Shown piece by piece: positions 34,376 to 42,520 of a stretch of DNA of 64,000 bases. The DNA is from Amycolatopsis jejuensis (GTDB taxonomy: Bacteria > Actinomycetota > Actinomycetes > Mycobacteriales > Pseudonocardiaceae): assembly GCF_000717335.1 (NCBI RefSeq), contig NZ_JNYZ01000005.1:62001-126000 (forward strand). Direction: 5' to 3'. The position numbers and the translations under genes are program-made. The notes beneath the pieces are model-generated. The model was not told the DNA's origin, ran no database searches, and saw only the letters and a program-made list of their open reading frames with translations. Each line of letters begins with the position of its first letter. Within the stretch, counting starts at the first letter, position 1.

Positions 34376-35458
34376 TCAGCGCGACGGTGGTGCGGGACGC
34401 CAGCGAGACAGCGGCAGCGCAGGTACCCGACGTCCCCGATAGCCGGTCATCTCCTCGTTCGCCACCAATGCATTGAGCACCGCCTCCTCGACCGTCTGCA
34501 CCGCCGCCTCGAAGAACGGGTCGATCGCGCCCCACGGAACGAAGCGCAGCTGCTCGTACTGCGGATCGTCCGGACGCGGGAAATGGCTGGTCAGCGCGCC
34601 CGCGTTGGCGGTGCTGAAGGCCAGGAAAAGATCGCCGGAGAAGTGCGACCCGGTGGTACCCGTGCGGGCGAGGCCCAGCGGGACGCGCCGGGCCAGTGCC
34701 GTGCACTGCCCGGGCAGCAGCGGCGCGTCCGTGCCCACCACCACGATCACCGACCCCGCGCCCGCCGGGGCGAGCCAGCCCGGGTCGGCCATCGGGTTGT
34801 CCGCGGCGAGTTCCGCGCCGAGCGGTTCCCCGGCGACAGTCAGCTCTGCGCGGCTGCCGAAATTCGCCTGCACCAGTGCGCCGACGGTGTAGCTGTCCGG
34901 GCCATGCGCCACCACTCGCGACGACGTGCCGGAGCCGCCCTTGAAGCCGTAACACGTCATCCCCGTGCCGCCGCCCACGGAACCTTCGGCCAGTGGACCC
35001 GTTGCGGCAGCATCGATCGCGGCCACCGCGTGTCCAGTGTGGATGGTGGGCGCGTTGACGTCGTTGAGGTAACCGTCCCAGGTTTCGGCGACCACCGGCA
35101 GCAGCCACTCCGCCGCCGCGGCCGGGCGTTCGCGCACCACCCAGTCGATCACGCCGCGGTGGCACGGCCCGACCGCGTGCGTGCTGGTGATGAGCACCGG
35201 CAGTGTGAGCGACCCGGTCTCGGCAAGCCACGCGCGGCCGGTCATCTCCCCGTTGCCGTTGAGGGAAAACGTACCTGCTGCGCACGGGACGTCGAACTGG
35301 GCATGGCCGCGTGGCAGCACCGCCGTGACCCCGGTGCGGACGGACGCGCCCTCGACCAGCGTGGTGTATCCCACCTCGACCCCGGGCACGTCGGTGATCG
35401 CGTTGTGCGGTCCGGGTTCGCCGGCGAGAGCCAGGCCGAGGTCGCGGGCGCGGGTCAT
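34376..35458 (-). CDS. P1/DmpA-family (S58) aminopeptidase
   Basis: 360 residues. It has the N-terminal nucleophile (Ntn-like) pattern of DmpA: NAITDVPGVEVGYTT at the start, then AGAGSVIVVVGTDAPLLPG, where self-cleavage between Gly235 and Ser236 would free the catalytic serine, and SGDLFLAFST. Relatives release D-Ala or beta-amino acids from the N-terminus of peptides or amides. The ATG at 35458 overlaps the TetR stop (ATGA), so the two are coupled. With the divergent permease it suggests uptake and hydrolysis of an unusual amide or peptide. Confidence 0.88.
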   Translation of the reverse strand: MTRARDLGLALAGEPGPHNAITDVPGVEVGYTTLVEGASVRTGVTAVLPRGHAQFDVPCAAGTFSLNGNGEMTGRAWLAETGSLTLPVLITSTHAVGPCHRGVIDWVVRERPAAAAEWLLPVVAETWDGYLNDVNAPTIHTGHAVAAIDAAATGPLAEGSVGGGTGMTCYGFKGGSGTSSRVVAHGPDSYTVGALVQANFGSRAELTVAGEPLGAELAADNPMADPGWLAPAGAGSVIVVVGTDAPLLPGQCTALARRVPLGLARTGTTGSHFSGDLFLAFSTANAGALTSHFPRPDDPQYEQLRFVPWGAIDPFFEAAVQTVEEAVLNALVANEEMTGYRGRRVPALPLSRWRPAPPSR

Positions 35459-36066
35459 ACGGTTTCCTCCAGGCTGCAGCTCGTCGAGACCCGGGCGTAG
35501 GACAGCACCATCGCTTCGGCGCTCGCCCGTTCGATCGGCGGTACTGCTTGGGTCAGGTGCAGGCCATACCCGTCTTCGAGGGTGACGAGGTTGCGCGCGA
35601 TGGTGACCGGATCGTCGGTCAGCTCGAAAATCCCGGTCGCCGCGCCGGCTTCGAGGATTCCGGTGTAGCTGCGGACCTGCCGTTCGTACAGCGCGATGTG
35701 CCGCGCCGCGTACGCCGGATCGCGCCGCGCGATGGTGCCGAGCTCGTACAGCAGCACGCACAGCTCGTCGTTCTTGCCGTTCGGCAGTCCGCTGCCGATC
35801 ATCGCGCGAAGCCGGGCCCGCGGGTCGCGCTCCGCGGCGACGGCCTCCTCGCGGGCCACGCAAAATCGGTCGACGGCCTCGCGCTGGACCTCCTCGAGCA
35901 GGTCGCTCAGTGACGGGTAGTAGTACAGCAGGGAACCCGGTGACATGCCGGCGCTGTCCGCGACGTCGCGCAGCCGCAGGTTCAGCACCCCGCGCTCGAC
36001 GACCGTCCGCCGCGCCGCCGCCACCAGTTCCGCCCGCCGCTCGGGGGCCTTGCTCGGTCTCGCCAT
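35455..36066 (-). CDS. TetR-family transcriptional regulator
   Basis: 203 residues from the ATG at 36066. The N-terminal helix-turn-helix reads AAARRTVVERGVLNLRLRDVADSAGMSPGSLLYYYPSLSDLLEEV. The C-terminal part is a helical ligand pocket like TetR_C. It is divergent from the APC permease (139 bases between starts) and coupled to the P1 peptidase, and probably represses both. The longer open frame upstream has no family resemblance. Confidence 0.88.
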   Translation of the reverse strand: MARPSKAPERRAELVAAARRTVVERGVLNLRLRDVADSAGMSPGSLLYYYPSLSDLLEEVQREAVDRFCVAREEAVAAERDPRARLRAMIGSGLPNGKNDELCVLLYELGTIARRDPAYAARHIALYERQVRSYTGILEAGAATGIFELTDDPVTIARNLVTLEDGYGLHLTQAVPPIERASAEAMVLSYARVSTSCSLEETV

Positions 36067-36165
36067 ACCGCTGATTCTTTGAACAAATCGCGAAAAATGC
36101 AAGCCCTGGGTTCGCGCCCCTTGACGAACGTGTGTCGAGGGCCTTAGCTGAACGCCGGCTGGTTT

Positions 36166-36182
36166 TTTGAGTTCCATTCAAA
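36166..36182. promoter_or_regulatory. Possible TetR operator in the divergent TetR/permease interval
   Basis: TTTGA-N7-TCAAA is an inverted repeat 23 bases before the permease start, in the only spacer shared by the regulator and permease genes. Arms are short, so this is a weak call. Confidence 0.3.
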
Positions 36183-36205
36183 CAACGACGTGATGGAGGC
36201 CAGCG

Positions 36206-37594
36206 TTGTCCACCCCCGTCTTGCGCCGCGGGTTGCGCACCCTCGGCATGCTGCTGATCACCCTCTCCGCGATCAGCCCGGCGTCCTCGGTGTTCGTCAT
36301 CGCGCCGGGCGTCCTCGCCGGCGCCGGATCGGGCGCCTTCTACAGCTTCCTCGCCGCCGCCGTGGTCGGCGTCTTCATGGCCTTCGTGTACGCCGAACTG
36401 GGCTCGGCCTTCCCGGTCGCGGGCGGCGAGTACGCCATCGCGGCGCGTACGCTCGGCCGGTTGCCCGGGTTCATGGTGCTGGGCATCATGATCGTGACGC
36501 AGGTACTGATCGTCGCGGTGATCGCGCTCGGCGTCGGCACGTACCTCAGCGTGGTGCTGCCCGGCGTCTCCCCGGCCGTGGTGGCGGCGGTGACCTGCGT
36601 GGTCGCGGCGGTCGTCGCGGTGTTCGACATCAAGCTGAACGCGTGGGTCACCGGCATTTTCCTTGCCGTGGAACTGCTTGCGCTCGTCGTCGTCGCCGTG
36701 CTCGGCCTGGCCCGCCCCGCCCGGCCGTTCACCGACCTGCTCGCGCATCCGGTCGCCCCCGGCGGCGGCACGGCGACGATCAGTGCGGTAATCGTCGCCA
36801 CCGCCATTGCGATCTTCGCCTACAACGGTTACGGCTCGGCGGTCTATTTCGGAGAGGAGACCAAGGATGCCGGCCGCGGGGTCGCGCGGGCTGTCCTCAT
36901 GGGACTCGGGGTGACCGTGCTGGCCGAGCTGGTCCCGGTGACGGCGGTGCTCATGGGGGCACCGGATCTCGGGACTTTGTTCAGTTCTCCCAACATGTTG
37001 TCATATTTCGTGCAGGCTCGCGGTGGGTCCACATTGGACACGGTGCTGAGCTTGGCGGTCGCGCTGGCCATCATCAACGCCGTGCTCGCGATCGTGCTGA
37101 TCAGTTCCCGTCTGGTGTTCAGCAGCGGACGCGACCGCGCCTGGCCCAGTCTGATCAACCGCGCGCTGGCTTCGGTGCACCCTCGATTCGGGACGCCCTG
37201 GATTGCCACCTTGGCAACGGGTTTCGTCGCCGCGGCACTGTGCTTTGTGGACTCGCAGGTGCTCACCGTCGTGACGAGCACGTCGATTGTCGTGGTGTAC
37301 GCGGCATTGTGTCTCGGTGCGATCCTCGGCCGCCGCTCAGGGGTGACCGCAGGCGCGAAGTACCGGATGCCGCTTTTCCCGGTTGCACCGGTGCTGGCAC
37401 TCCTCGCACTTGCTTTTGTGTTGTACCTCAACGCAACCGACCCGGTGATCGGCCGCCCGAGCCTCATCGTCACCGCCGGAATCGCCGTGCTGGCAGTCGG
37501 CTATTACCTGCTCGTCCTCCGGCGCCGCGGCGGCTGGCAGTTGACCGATCCCGAGGCGGAGGTGGTCACCGCTCCGGTACGCGAGGTGTCGTGA
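36206..37594 (+). CDS. APC-superfamily amino acid/amine permease
   Basis: 462 residues with about twelve hydrophobic segments. The start is TTG at 36206, decided by GGAGG 6 bases upstream; an ATG at 36193 is out of frame. Helix 1 has the APC-type SAISPASSVFVIAPGVLAGAG, and FAYNGYGSAVYFGEETKDAGR is the conserved helix 6-7 region. It should import an amino acid or amine by cation symport. It is divergent from the TetR-peptidase pair. Confidence 0.9.
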   Translation: MSTPVLRRGLRTLGMLLITLSAISPASSVFVIAPGVLAGAGSGAFYSFLAAAVVGVFMAFVYAELGSAFPVAGGEYAIAARTLGRLPGFMVLGIMIVTQVLIVAVIALGVGTYLSVVLPGVSPAVVAAVTCVVAAVVAVFDIKLNAWVTGIFLAVELLALVVVAVLGLARPARPFTDLLAHPVAPGGGTATISAVIVATAIAIFAYNGYGSAVYFGEETKDAGRGVARAVLMGLGVTVLAELVPVTAVLMGAPDLGTLFSSPNMLSYFVQARGGSTLDTVLSLAVALAIINAVLAIVLISSRLVFSSGRDRAWPSLINRALASVHPRFGTPWIATLATGFVAAALCFVDSQVLTVVTSTSIVVVYAALCLGAILGRRSGVTAGAKYRMPLFPVAPVLALLALAFVLYLNATDPVIGRPSLIVTAGIAVLAVGYYLLVLRRRGGWQLTDPEAEVVTAPVREVS

Positions 37595-37601
37595 TCCCCT
37601 T

Positions 37602-38273
37602 TCAGTGCGCGATATCGACGACGACCAGGCGAATCTGATCGGCCTGTCGTACTTGGCTGGTCACCCGGAACGGCAGCTTCGTGCGGACACCGATCGCAAT
37701 GGTGCACTGTCCCTCGAACGAACCCGCAAACCGCACCGCCCGCACCGAGTCCCATCCGGCGGGCTGGGCGAAGTAGTCGCCCGTCTTGGCCAGGACGCGT
37801 CCAGGTTGGTGTCCACTGTCGTCGGTGCCTTGCGCGGGCGCCCGGATCACCACCTGGAGCACCGCATTCCCGGCGACGGGCAGCGGCGCGTCCGAAGGAT
37901 CGGCCGTCACGAGTGGCACGTACCGCACGACGTACCCCACCTCGTCGGCGCCATTGATCGTGAAGACGACCTCGTCGTAACACTCGTGGCGGCTCGCTTT
38001 GACGAGATAGAGCGCATTTCTCGTCGAGCCCGCACTTTCTTTTGTTCCGGTACCCCAATCCTGCACACACCCCGGACGGCTCGTGGCCGGTTTACTGTCC
38101 GAAGTGGACGGTACCGGGGTCGCGGTGGGGGCCGCGCTGGTCACCGGCACCGAACTGGTGGGCGCGGGAACGCTCGCCGGTCCACTGCACGAGGACAACA
38201 CCAGCACTCCGGCGAACACCGGCATCAAACGGATGACTCTTCGACCCGAAGACGACTCGATTCGGTTTTTCAT
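37602..38273 (-). CDS. AMIN-like domain lipoprotein
   Basis: 223 residues. The N-terminus has two arginines, a hydrophobic stretch and the lipobox VLSSC with Cys29, followed by a Ser/Thr/Pro/Ala linker (about 30-65). The mature domain reads CYDEVVFTINGADEVGYVVRYV, GNAVLQVVIRAPAQG and GSFEGQCTIAIGVRTKLPFRV, the AMIN-like domain frequent in actinobacterial surface lipoproteins. Function unknown; cell-envelope binding is likely. The ATG at 38273 is chosen for the lipoprotein signal. Confidence 0.8.
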   Translation of the reverse strand: MKNRIESSSGRRVIRLMPVFAGVLVLSSCSGPASVPAPTSSVPVTSAAPTATPVPSTSDSKPATSRPGCVQDWGTGTKESAGSTRNALYLVKASRHECYDEVVFTINGADEVGYVVRYVPLVTADPSDAPLPVAGNAVLQVVIRAPAQGTDDSGHQPGRVLAKTGDYFAQPAGWDSVRAVRFAGSFEGQCTIAIGVRTKLPFRVTSQVRQADQIRLVVVDIAH

Positions 38274-38442
38274 GACGCGCCTGCCTGAATGGATCAACCC
38301 GATCGCCCACCCCCGGGACAGGCCGGGTGAATACCCGCCAGTGTGCGACCCCGGCCCCCGTGATAAGCCCACAGTGACGGACTCGGACACATTTCGACGC
38401 CGAACCGTGTCCACCCCGCCCAGTCGCTGCCCTTGTCACAAG

Positions 38443-38525
38443 TCCGTGAAGGGAACCATGAGGGACTCAGATTCCCGCATGGTTCCCTTCACGGACTCAG
38501 ATTCCGTGATGGTTCCCTTCACGGA
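38443..38525. repeat. Dispersed palindromic repeat, TCCGTGAAGGGAACC family, copy 3 (extended)
   Basis: A full palindrome (38443-38495) is followed by an extra half unit TCCGTGATGGTTCCCTTCAC, so three arms of the same family stand in a row. It lies just after the end of the convergent-facing lipase gene and may act as its terminator. Confidence 0.8.
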
Positions 38526-38542
38526 CTACCGGCCGCGGGGGA

Positions 38543-39817
38543 TCAGCGCGTAGGCACCTCCGGTGCCAGGGAATTCCCGGGCGGGATGTGGCCGCAGCTG
38601 GACGGCGCCGGGGTACCCGCGAATCGGTCGTTCAGCCAGGTCAGCGCGGCCGGGGCCCACACCGGCACCGCGGTCGCGTGGCTGAGGGCGTCGTACTGCG
38701 TGTACTTGATCCCCGTATTGCCCGTCGCGCAGTACTGCCGCGCCAGCGCACGCACGTCACCCGCCACCATCACCCCGTCGCCGGGCTCGGTGCTCACCGT
38801 GCCTTCCAGTGCGCCGTTGCTGGCCTGCCCGATGAACCCGGGGATCGACGGCGTCGGCGCCGAGCCGAGGTTGACCTTGTTCACCGCGGCCACGAACGGC
38901 GGTACCGAGTTCGGGTCGGCGTACTCCGGTTTCACCAGTTTCTGCCACGTGAGACCGGGATAACGGCCGAGTGCGACGGCAATCGACGCGTTTTCCATCT
39001 CCCCGAGCACCTTGAGCCCGTACTCGCTCGCGTACGGCTTCAGGTCGATGCCGTAGCCGCGGGACACCCCGATCAGCGCCATCGGGATGACCCCGGACCA
39101 GATCGGGCTCCCGCCGACGTACTTCAGGTTGTGCGCGGGATCCACCAGCACCCCGCCTTCGGCGAACCCGACGAGGTTCTTCGCGACGTCCGGCGCGTAA
39201 CTCGCCGCGAGCGCCGACGCCCAGCCGGTCGCGATCGCGCCGCCCGAGTAGCCGAGGAGGCCGAACCGGGTGTTCGCCGACAGCCCGGGCACCCGGACTG
39301 CCGCGCGGAGGGAGTCCAAAGTGGTCTGGCCGTATTCGGGCCCGGCGGCGAAATCCGCGGTCGGCCCCTCGGTATCGGGAATGACGACGCTGTACCCCAG
39401 CGCGAGCGCCGGCGCGATCAGCGCGGACTCGGCGTTCGGCAGGACGCCGCCGAGCCGGACGTCTCCGGCAATGGCGCGGGAGGGCGCGTCCTCGGGGTCG
39501 AGCGAGTCGTACGCCGACTGGTACGAGATGGCTTTTCCGTTGTCCCCCAACGGATTACGGACGATCGACGTCACGTTGGCAACCGCGCGGCCCTGCGCGT
39601 CGGTGGTGCGGTAGAGCAGCTGGGTCGCCCGCACCGGGGTCGGGAAGCCGAAAACGTGATACGTGAGCGTCCGTGACTTGAGCACGGTGCCCGGCGCGTA
39701 GGACGACAACGGGCCGTCGAAGCGGTAGAACGAGTCGGTGGCCGCCTCGGCGGCGGGGGTGATGGCGAAGGTGACCAACAGTGCAGCGGCCAGCGTCCGG
39801 ACGGTTTTCCCGATCAT
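38543..39817 (-). CDS. Secreted lipase of the LIP family (triacylglycerol lipase-like)
   Basis: 424 residues. A signal peptide ends at about AEA-ATDS (residues 1-25). The nucleophile Ser191 lies in GYSGGAIATGWA, the acid in EPGDGVMVAGD and the His in ALSHATAVP; the double Cys near the end (CATG...SSCGH) may form a bridge. This is the secretory lipase family known from fungi and actinobacteria. AAAGGGGAG stands before the ATG at 39817, chosen over a start ten codons upstream for that reason and for the signal peptide. Confidence 0.88.
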   Translation of the reverse strand: MIGKTVRTLAAALLVTFAITPAAEAATDSFYRFDGPLSSYAPGTVLKSRTLTYHVFGFPTPVRATQLLYRTTDAQGRAVANVTSIVRNPLGDNGKAISYQSAYDSLDPEDAPSRAIAGDVRLGGVLPNAESALIAPALALGYSVVIPDTEGPTADFAAGPEYGQTTLDSLRAAVRVPGLSANTRFGLLGYSGGAIATGWASALAASYAPDVAKNLVGFAEGGVLVDPAHNLKYVGGSPIWSGVIPMALIGVSRGYGIDLKPYASEYGLKVLGEMENASIAVALGRYPGLTWQKLVKPEYADPNSVPPFVAAVNKVNLGSAPTPSIPGFIGQASNGALEGTVSTEPGDGVMVAGDVRALARQYCATGNTGIKYTQYDALSHATAVPVWAPAALTWLNDRFAGTPAPSSCGHIPPGNSLAPEVPTR

Positions 39818-39893
39818 GACTCCCCTTTGAACCATGAAGTGGATCACGACTGGCCGGTAACCTACCAGTGAGTAGGTATGAGCACAACCGCAC

Positions 39894-40958
39894 TCAGCCG
39901 ATCGCGAACTCCAGTACCGCCTCGGTGAACTCCGCGGTCGTCGCCGTGCCGCCGAGGTCAGGGGTGCGGACCGGGGTCCGGGCGAGGACGTCGGCGATGG
40001 CCTGCTCCACCGCGGCTGCCGCTTCGGCGTGGCCGAGGTGGTCGAGCATCATCGCGGCGGCCCAGATCGCGCCGAGCGGGTTCGCGATGCCGCGGCCGGC
40101 GATGTCCGGGGCCGAGCCGTGGACCGGTTCGAACATGGACGGGAAGTCGCGTTCCGGGTTGAGGTTGGCCGCCGGGGCGATGCCGATGCTGCCTGCCACG
40201 GCGGCGGTCAGGTCGCTCAGGATGTCGCCGAACAGGTTGGACCCGGTGATCACGTCGAAGTGTGCCGGGTCGAGAACCACCTTGGCGCACAACGCATCGA
40301 TGTGCTCCGACTCCAGCGTCACGTCCGGATAGGACAGTGCCCGTTCCGCGACGACCTCGTCCCAGAACGGCATCGTGTGCACGATCCCGTTCGACTTCGT
40401 CGCCGACGTCAGCAGCCCGCGCCGCCGGGTCGCCAGCCCGAGGGCGTAGTCGGCGATCCGGGTGACCCCGGCCCGGGTGAAAACCGCCTCCTGCACGGCC
40501 ATTTCCTCCGGGAAACCGCGGCCGAGCCGTCCGCCGATCTCGCTGTACTCGCCCTCGATGTTCTCCCGCACCACCACCAGGTCGACCTCTCCGGCCAGCG
40601 CGCGCCGCACCGGGCTCTCCACGCCCTCGAACACCTTGACCGGACGCAGGTTCACGTACTGCCGGAACTCGCGCCGGATCGGGATCAGCAAGCCCCACAG
40701 GGAAACGTGGTCGGGTACCGCGGGGTCGCCGACCGCGCCGAGGAAGATCGCGTCGTGGTCGCGGATCCGCGCGAGGCCGTCGCCGGGCATCATCGCGCCG
40801 GTTTCGGTGTGGCGGCGGCAGGACCAGTCGAACTCGTCGTAGCCGAAGGTGATCCCGTGCCGCTTGCCGACGGTGTCGAGGACGCGGCACGCGGCCGGGG
40901 TCACCTCCTGCCCGATGCCGTCGCCGGGGATGAGGGCAATGCGGTGCTGGGTCGCCAT
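39894..40958 (-). CDS. Isocitrate/isopropylmalate-type dehydrogenase, tartrate or D-malate dehydrogenase
   Basis: 354 residues. IALIPGDGIGQEV at the start, VVVRENIEGEYSEIGGR, the Lys-containing TSATKSNGI and NLFGDILSDL-TAAVAGSIGIAP form the active site of the beta-hydroxyacid oxidative decarboxylases. FDWSCRRHTETGAMMP is the pattern of tartrate/D-malate dehydrogenases rather than of LeuB or Icd. It needs NAD and Mg or Mn. The ATG at 40958 follows a GAGGGC. It stands alone, divergent from the PadR operon. Confidence 0.87.
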   Translation of the reverse strand: MATQHRIALIPGDGIGQEVTPAACRVLDTVGKRHGITFGYDEFDWSCRRHTETGAMMPGDGLARIRDHDAIFLGAVGDPAVPDHVSLWGLLIPIRREFRQYVNLRPVKVFEGVESPVRRALAGEVDLVVVRENIEGEYSEIGGRLGRGFPEEMAVQEAVFTRAGVTRIADYALGLATRRRGLLTSATKSNGIVHTMPFWDEVVAERALSYPDVTLESEHIDALCAKVVLDPAHFDVITGSNLFGDILSDLTAAVAGSIGIAPAANLNPERDFPSMFEPVHGSAPDIAGRGIANPLGAIWAAAMMLDHLGHAEAAAAVEQAIADVLARTPVRTPDLGGTATTAEFTEAVLEFAIG

Positions 40959-41053
40959 GCCCTCATCGCAGCATCGGAGCGTCCCGCGCGTCCAAGACGC
41001 AGCCCGAGCCCGGCTCATAGCCGCTGCTTATGGACGGATACTCGCCAACCGGC

Positions 41054-41074
41054 ATATATCGCGACGTGATATAT
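41054..41074. promoter_or_regulatory. Likely PadR operator: ATATATC-N7-GATATAT
   Basis: A perfect 7-base inverted repeat around a 7-base centre, 8 bases before the PadR GTG start and strikingly AT-rich in this GC-rich genome. Position over the promoter of a PadR gene fits autorepression. The site may also overlap the -10 region, so the transcript could be nearly leaderless. Confidence 0.6.
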
Positions 41075-41082
41075 ATGGACGG

Positions 41083-41436
41083 GTGACCGAACGAGGCATG
41101 TCGGAGCAGGCCTTCCTGGTCCTGACTGCGCTGGCCGACGAGCCGAAGCACGGCTACGGCATCGTCCAGGCTGTCGAGACGCTGTCCGAGGGACGGGTGC
41201 GGCTGCGGGTGGGGACGCTGTACGGCGTGCTCGACCGGCTGGTCGCCGACGGCTGGGCCGAGCGCGACAAAGAGGAGATCCACCAGGGCAGGCTGCGCCG
41301 CTACTACCGGCTCACCGAGGCAGGCGGCCGCGCACTGGCCGACCAGACCCGGCGGCTGGCCGCGAACATCGACGCGGCGAGCACGGTCCTGCGCGCCCGT
41401 GGCTGGTGGTCTCCGCAACCGGAGGGTGGGGCATGA
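41083..41436 (+). CDS. PadR-family transcriptional regulator
   Basis: 117 residues from GTG 41083 (an ATG at 41098 would give 112). The winged helix is typical: QAFLVLTALADEPKHGYGIVQAVETLS, then RVGTLYGVLDRLVADGWAERDKEE and RRYYRLTEAGGRAL. It is first in an operon with a linker mini-ORF, a membrane protein and an AftB-like transferase. Such PadR/membrane-protein pairs often respond to envelope or drug stress. Confidence 0.9.
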   Translation: MTERGMSEQAFLVLTALADEPKHGYGIVQAVETLSEGRVRLRVGTLYGVLDRLVADGWAERDKEEIHQGRLRRYYRLTEAGGRALADQTRRLAANIDAASTVLRARGWWSPQPEGGA

Positions 41437-41588
41437 GCGGGGTGGCAACGCAGGTCGGGCGTCTCCGCGGTCCGAAGGTCCTGGCCGGGGAGGAACTGCA
41501 GGTCGGCGGTCTCCATGGCTCGAAGGTCATGGCGGGTGCGGAATCGCAGGTCGACCGGCGGCCCCCGCGGCTGGAGGGAAGGGGATGA
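41433..41588 (+). CDS. Repeat-built linker mini-ORF between PadR and membrane protein genes
   Basis: 51 codons. It overlaps the PadR stop by ATGA (41433-41436) and the next start by ATGA (41585-41588). Two 48-base units (41451-41498 and 41499-41546) encode the 16-residue repeats QVGRLRGPKVLAGEEL and QVGGLHGSKVMAGAES, and a third unit begins with QVD. Unit length is a multiple of three, so the frame is kept. No known domain. It follows the same design as the linker at 2049-2273 but is built from a different repeat. Confidence 0.4.
   Translation: MSGVATQVGRLRGPKVLAGEELQVGGLHGSKVMAGAESQVDRRPPRLEGRG
41451..41556 (+). repeat. 48-base tandem repeat inside the linker mini-ORF
   Basis: Two full units start CAGGTCGG at 41451 and 41499 and a third partial unit starts at 41547. 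About two thirds of positions are identical between the full units. It lies entirely inside the coupled mini-ORF. Confidence 0.75.
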
Positions 41589-42508
41589 CCACCATGCAGG
41601 CCGAACTGCAGTGCCGCCGGATGGTGCGGCTCTTGCCGCGGTGGTATCGCGCCGACCGGGAGGACGAGATGGTCGGCACGCTTCTCGACGTGCGGTCGGC
41701 CGGGGGCGGGCGTTTCGCGGAATGGCGCGAGCTCGCGGCCATGGCCGGGCTCGGGCTGCGGGCGCGGCTGGCGGCCGGCCACGCGCCCGCCCGGGTGGTG
41801 GCGCTCGGGGACACCGTGCGGCTGCTTGCCTTGCTCGGCGTTTTCTGGGGCGCCATGAAAAGCCTGCTCACTGTCGGGCATGTGGTCTCCAATGCCGTTT
41901 TCCACCCGCAGTGGGACAACGATTTCGCCGGTGACCTCGGCCTCGCCGCGGCGGTGATCGTGCCGGTCGGGCTTCTTCTCGAAGGAAAGCGCCGGGCGGC
42001 CCGGATTTCCGCCGGGTTCATGCTGGCGGCCGGATTCGCCGTCTTTCTCTGGCGCTATTCGTTCAGCTTCAACCCGGCCCTCCTCGGGTATTTCGTTCCC
42101 CAATGGCTTCCGCTGCTGCTCGTCATCGTCGGATTTCACGACGGCGCCCCGCTTGCGCATGCCAGGAAATGGGGGACTGCGTTGGCTGCGGCCGCCGGAT
42201 CCGCCTTCGTTTTCGGGTTTTTCGCCGACCTCGAACTGCGCGGGCTTTCCTGGTTCGCCTGGGTGGCCGCGCTGGTCATTCCGGGTTACCTGGTCTGGCG
42301 CCGTAGCGCAGAACGGCCGGCGGCGTGGTCGTTCTCCCTCGCCGCGTGCTGTGCGTTGGTCCTGATCCAGCCGCTGGTGCTGAGAGCCACCATGGTGAGC
42401 GAATTCGAGCCGGTCGAACTGGTACAGCTGAGCCTGGTGGGGACAGGAATTGCGCTGCTGGTCGGCATCGGCATCCGGGATTACCGCCGCGGTCTCGCCC
42501 GAGGATAA
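41585..42508 (+). CDS. Hypothetical multi-pass membrane protein
   Basis: 307 residues. The N-terminus MVRLLPRWYRADREDEMVGTLLD is the short cytoplasmic motif seen at the start of many actinobacterial membrane proteins linked to PadR genes. After it come about eight hydrophobic segments (about residues 78-300). No catalytic motif is visible. The ATG at 41585 overlaps the linker stop; an ATG three codons later is an alternative. It is probably controlled by the PadR protein. Confidence 0.75.
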   Translation: MTTMQAELQCRRMVRLLPRWYRADREDEMVGTLLDVRSAGGGRFAEWRELAAMAGLGLRARLAAGHAPARVVALGDTVRLLALLGVFWGAMKSLLTVGHVVSNAVFHPQWDNDFAGDLGLAAAVIVPVGLLLEGKRRAARISAGFMLAAGFAVFLWRYSFSFNPALLGYFVPQWLPLLLVIVGFHDGAPLAHARKWGTALAAAAGSAFVFGFFADLELRGLSWFAWVAALVIPGYLVWRRSAERPAAWSFSLAACCALVLIQPLVLRATMVSEFEPVELVQLSLVGTGIALLVGIGIRDYRRGLARG

Positions 42509-42520
42509 AAGGGAACAGTC

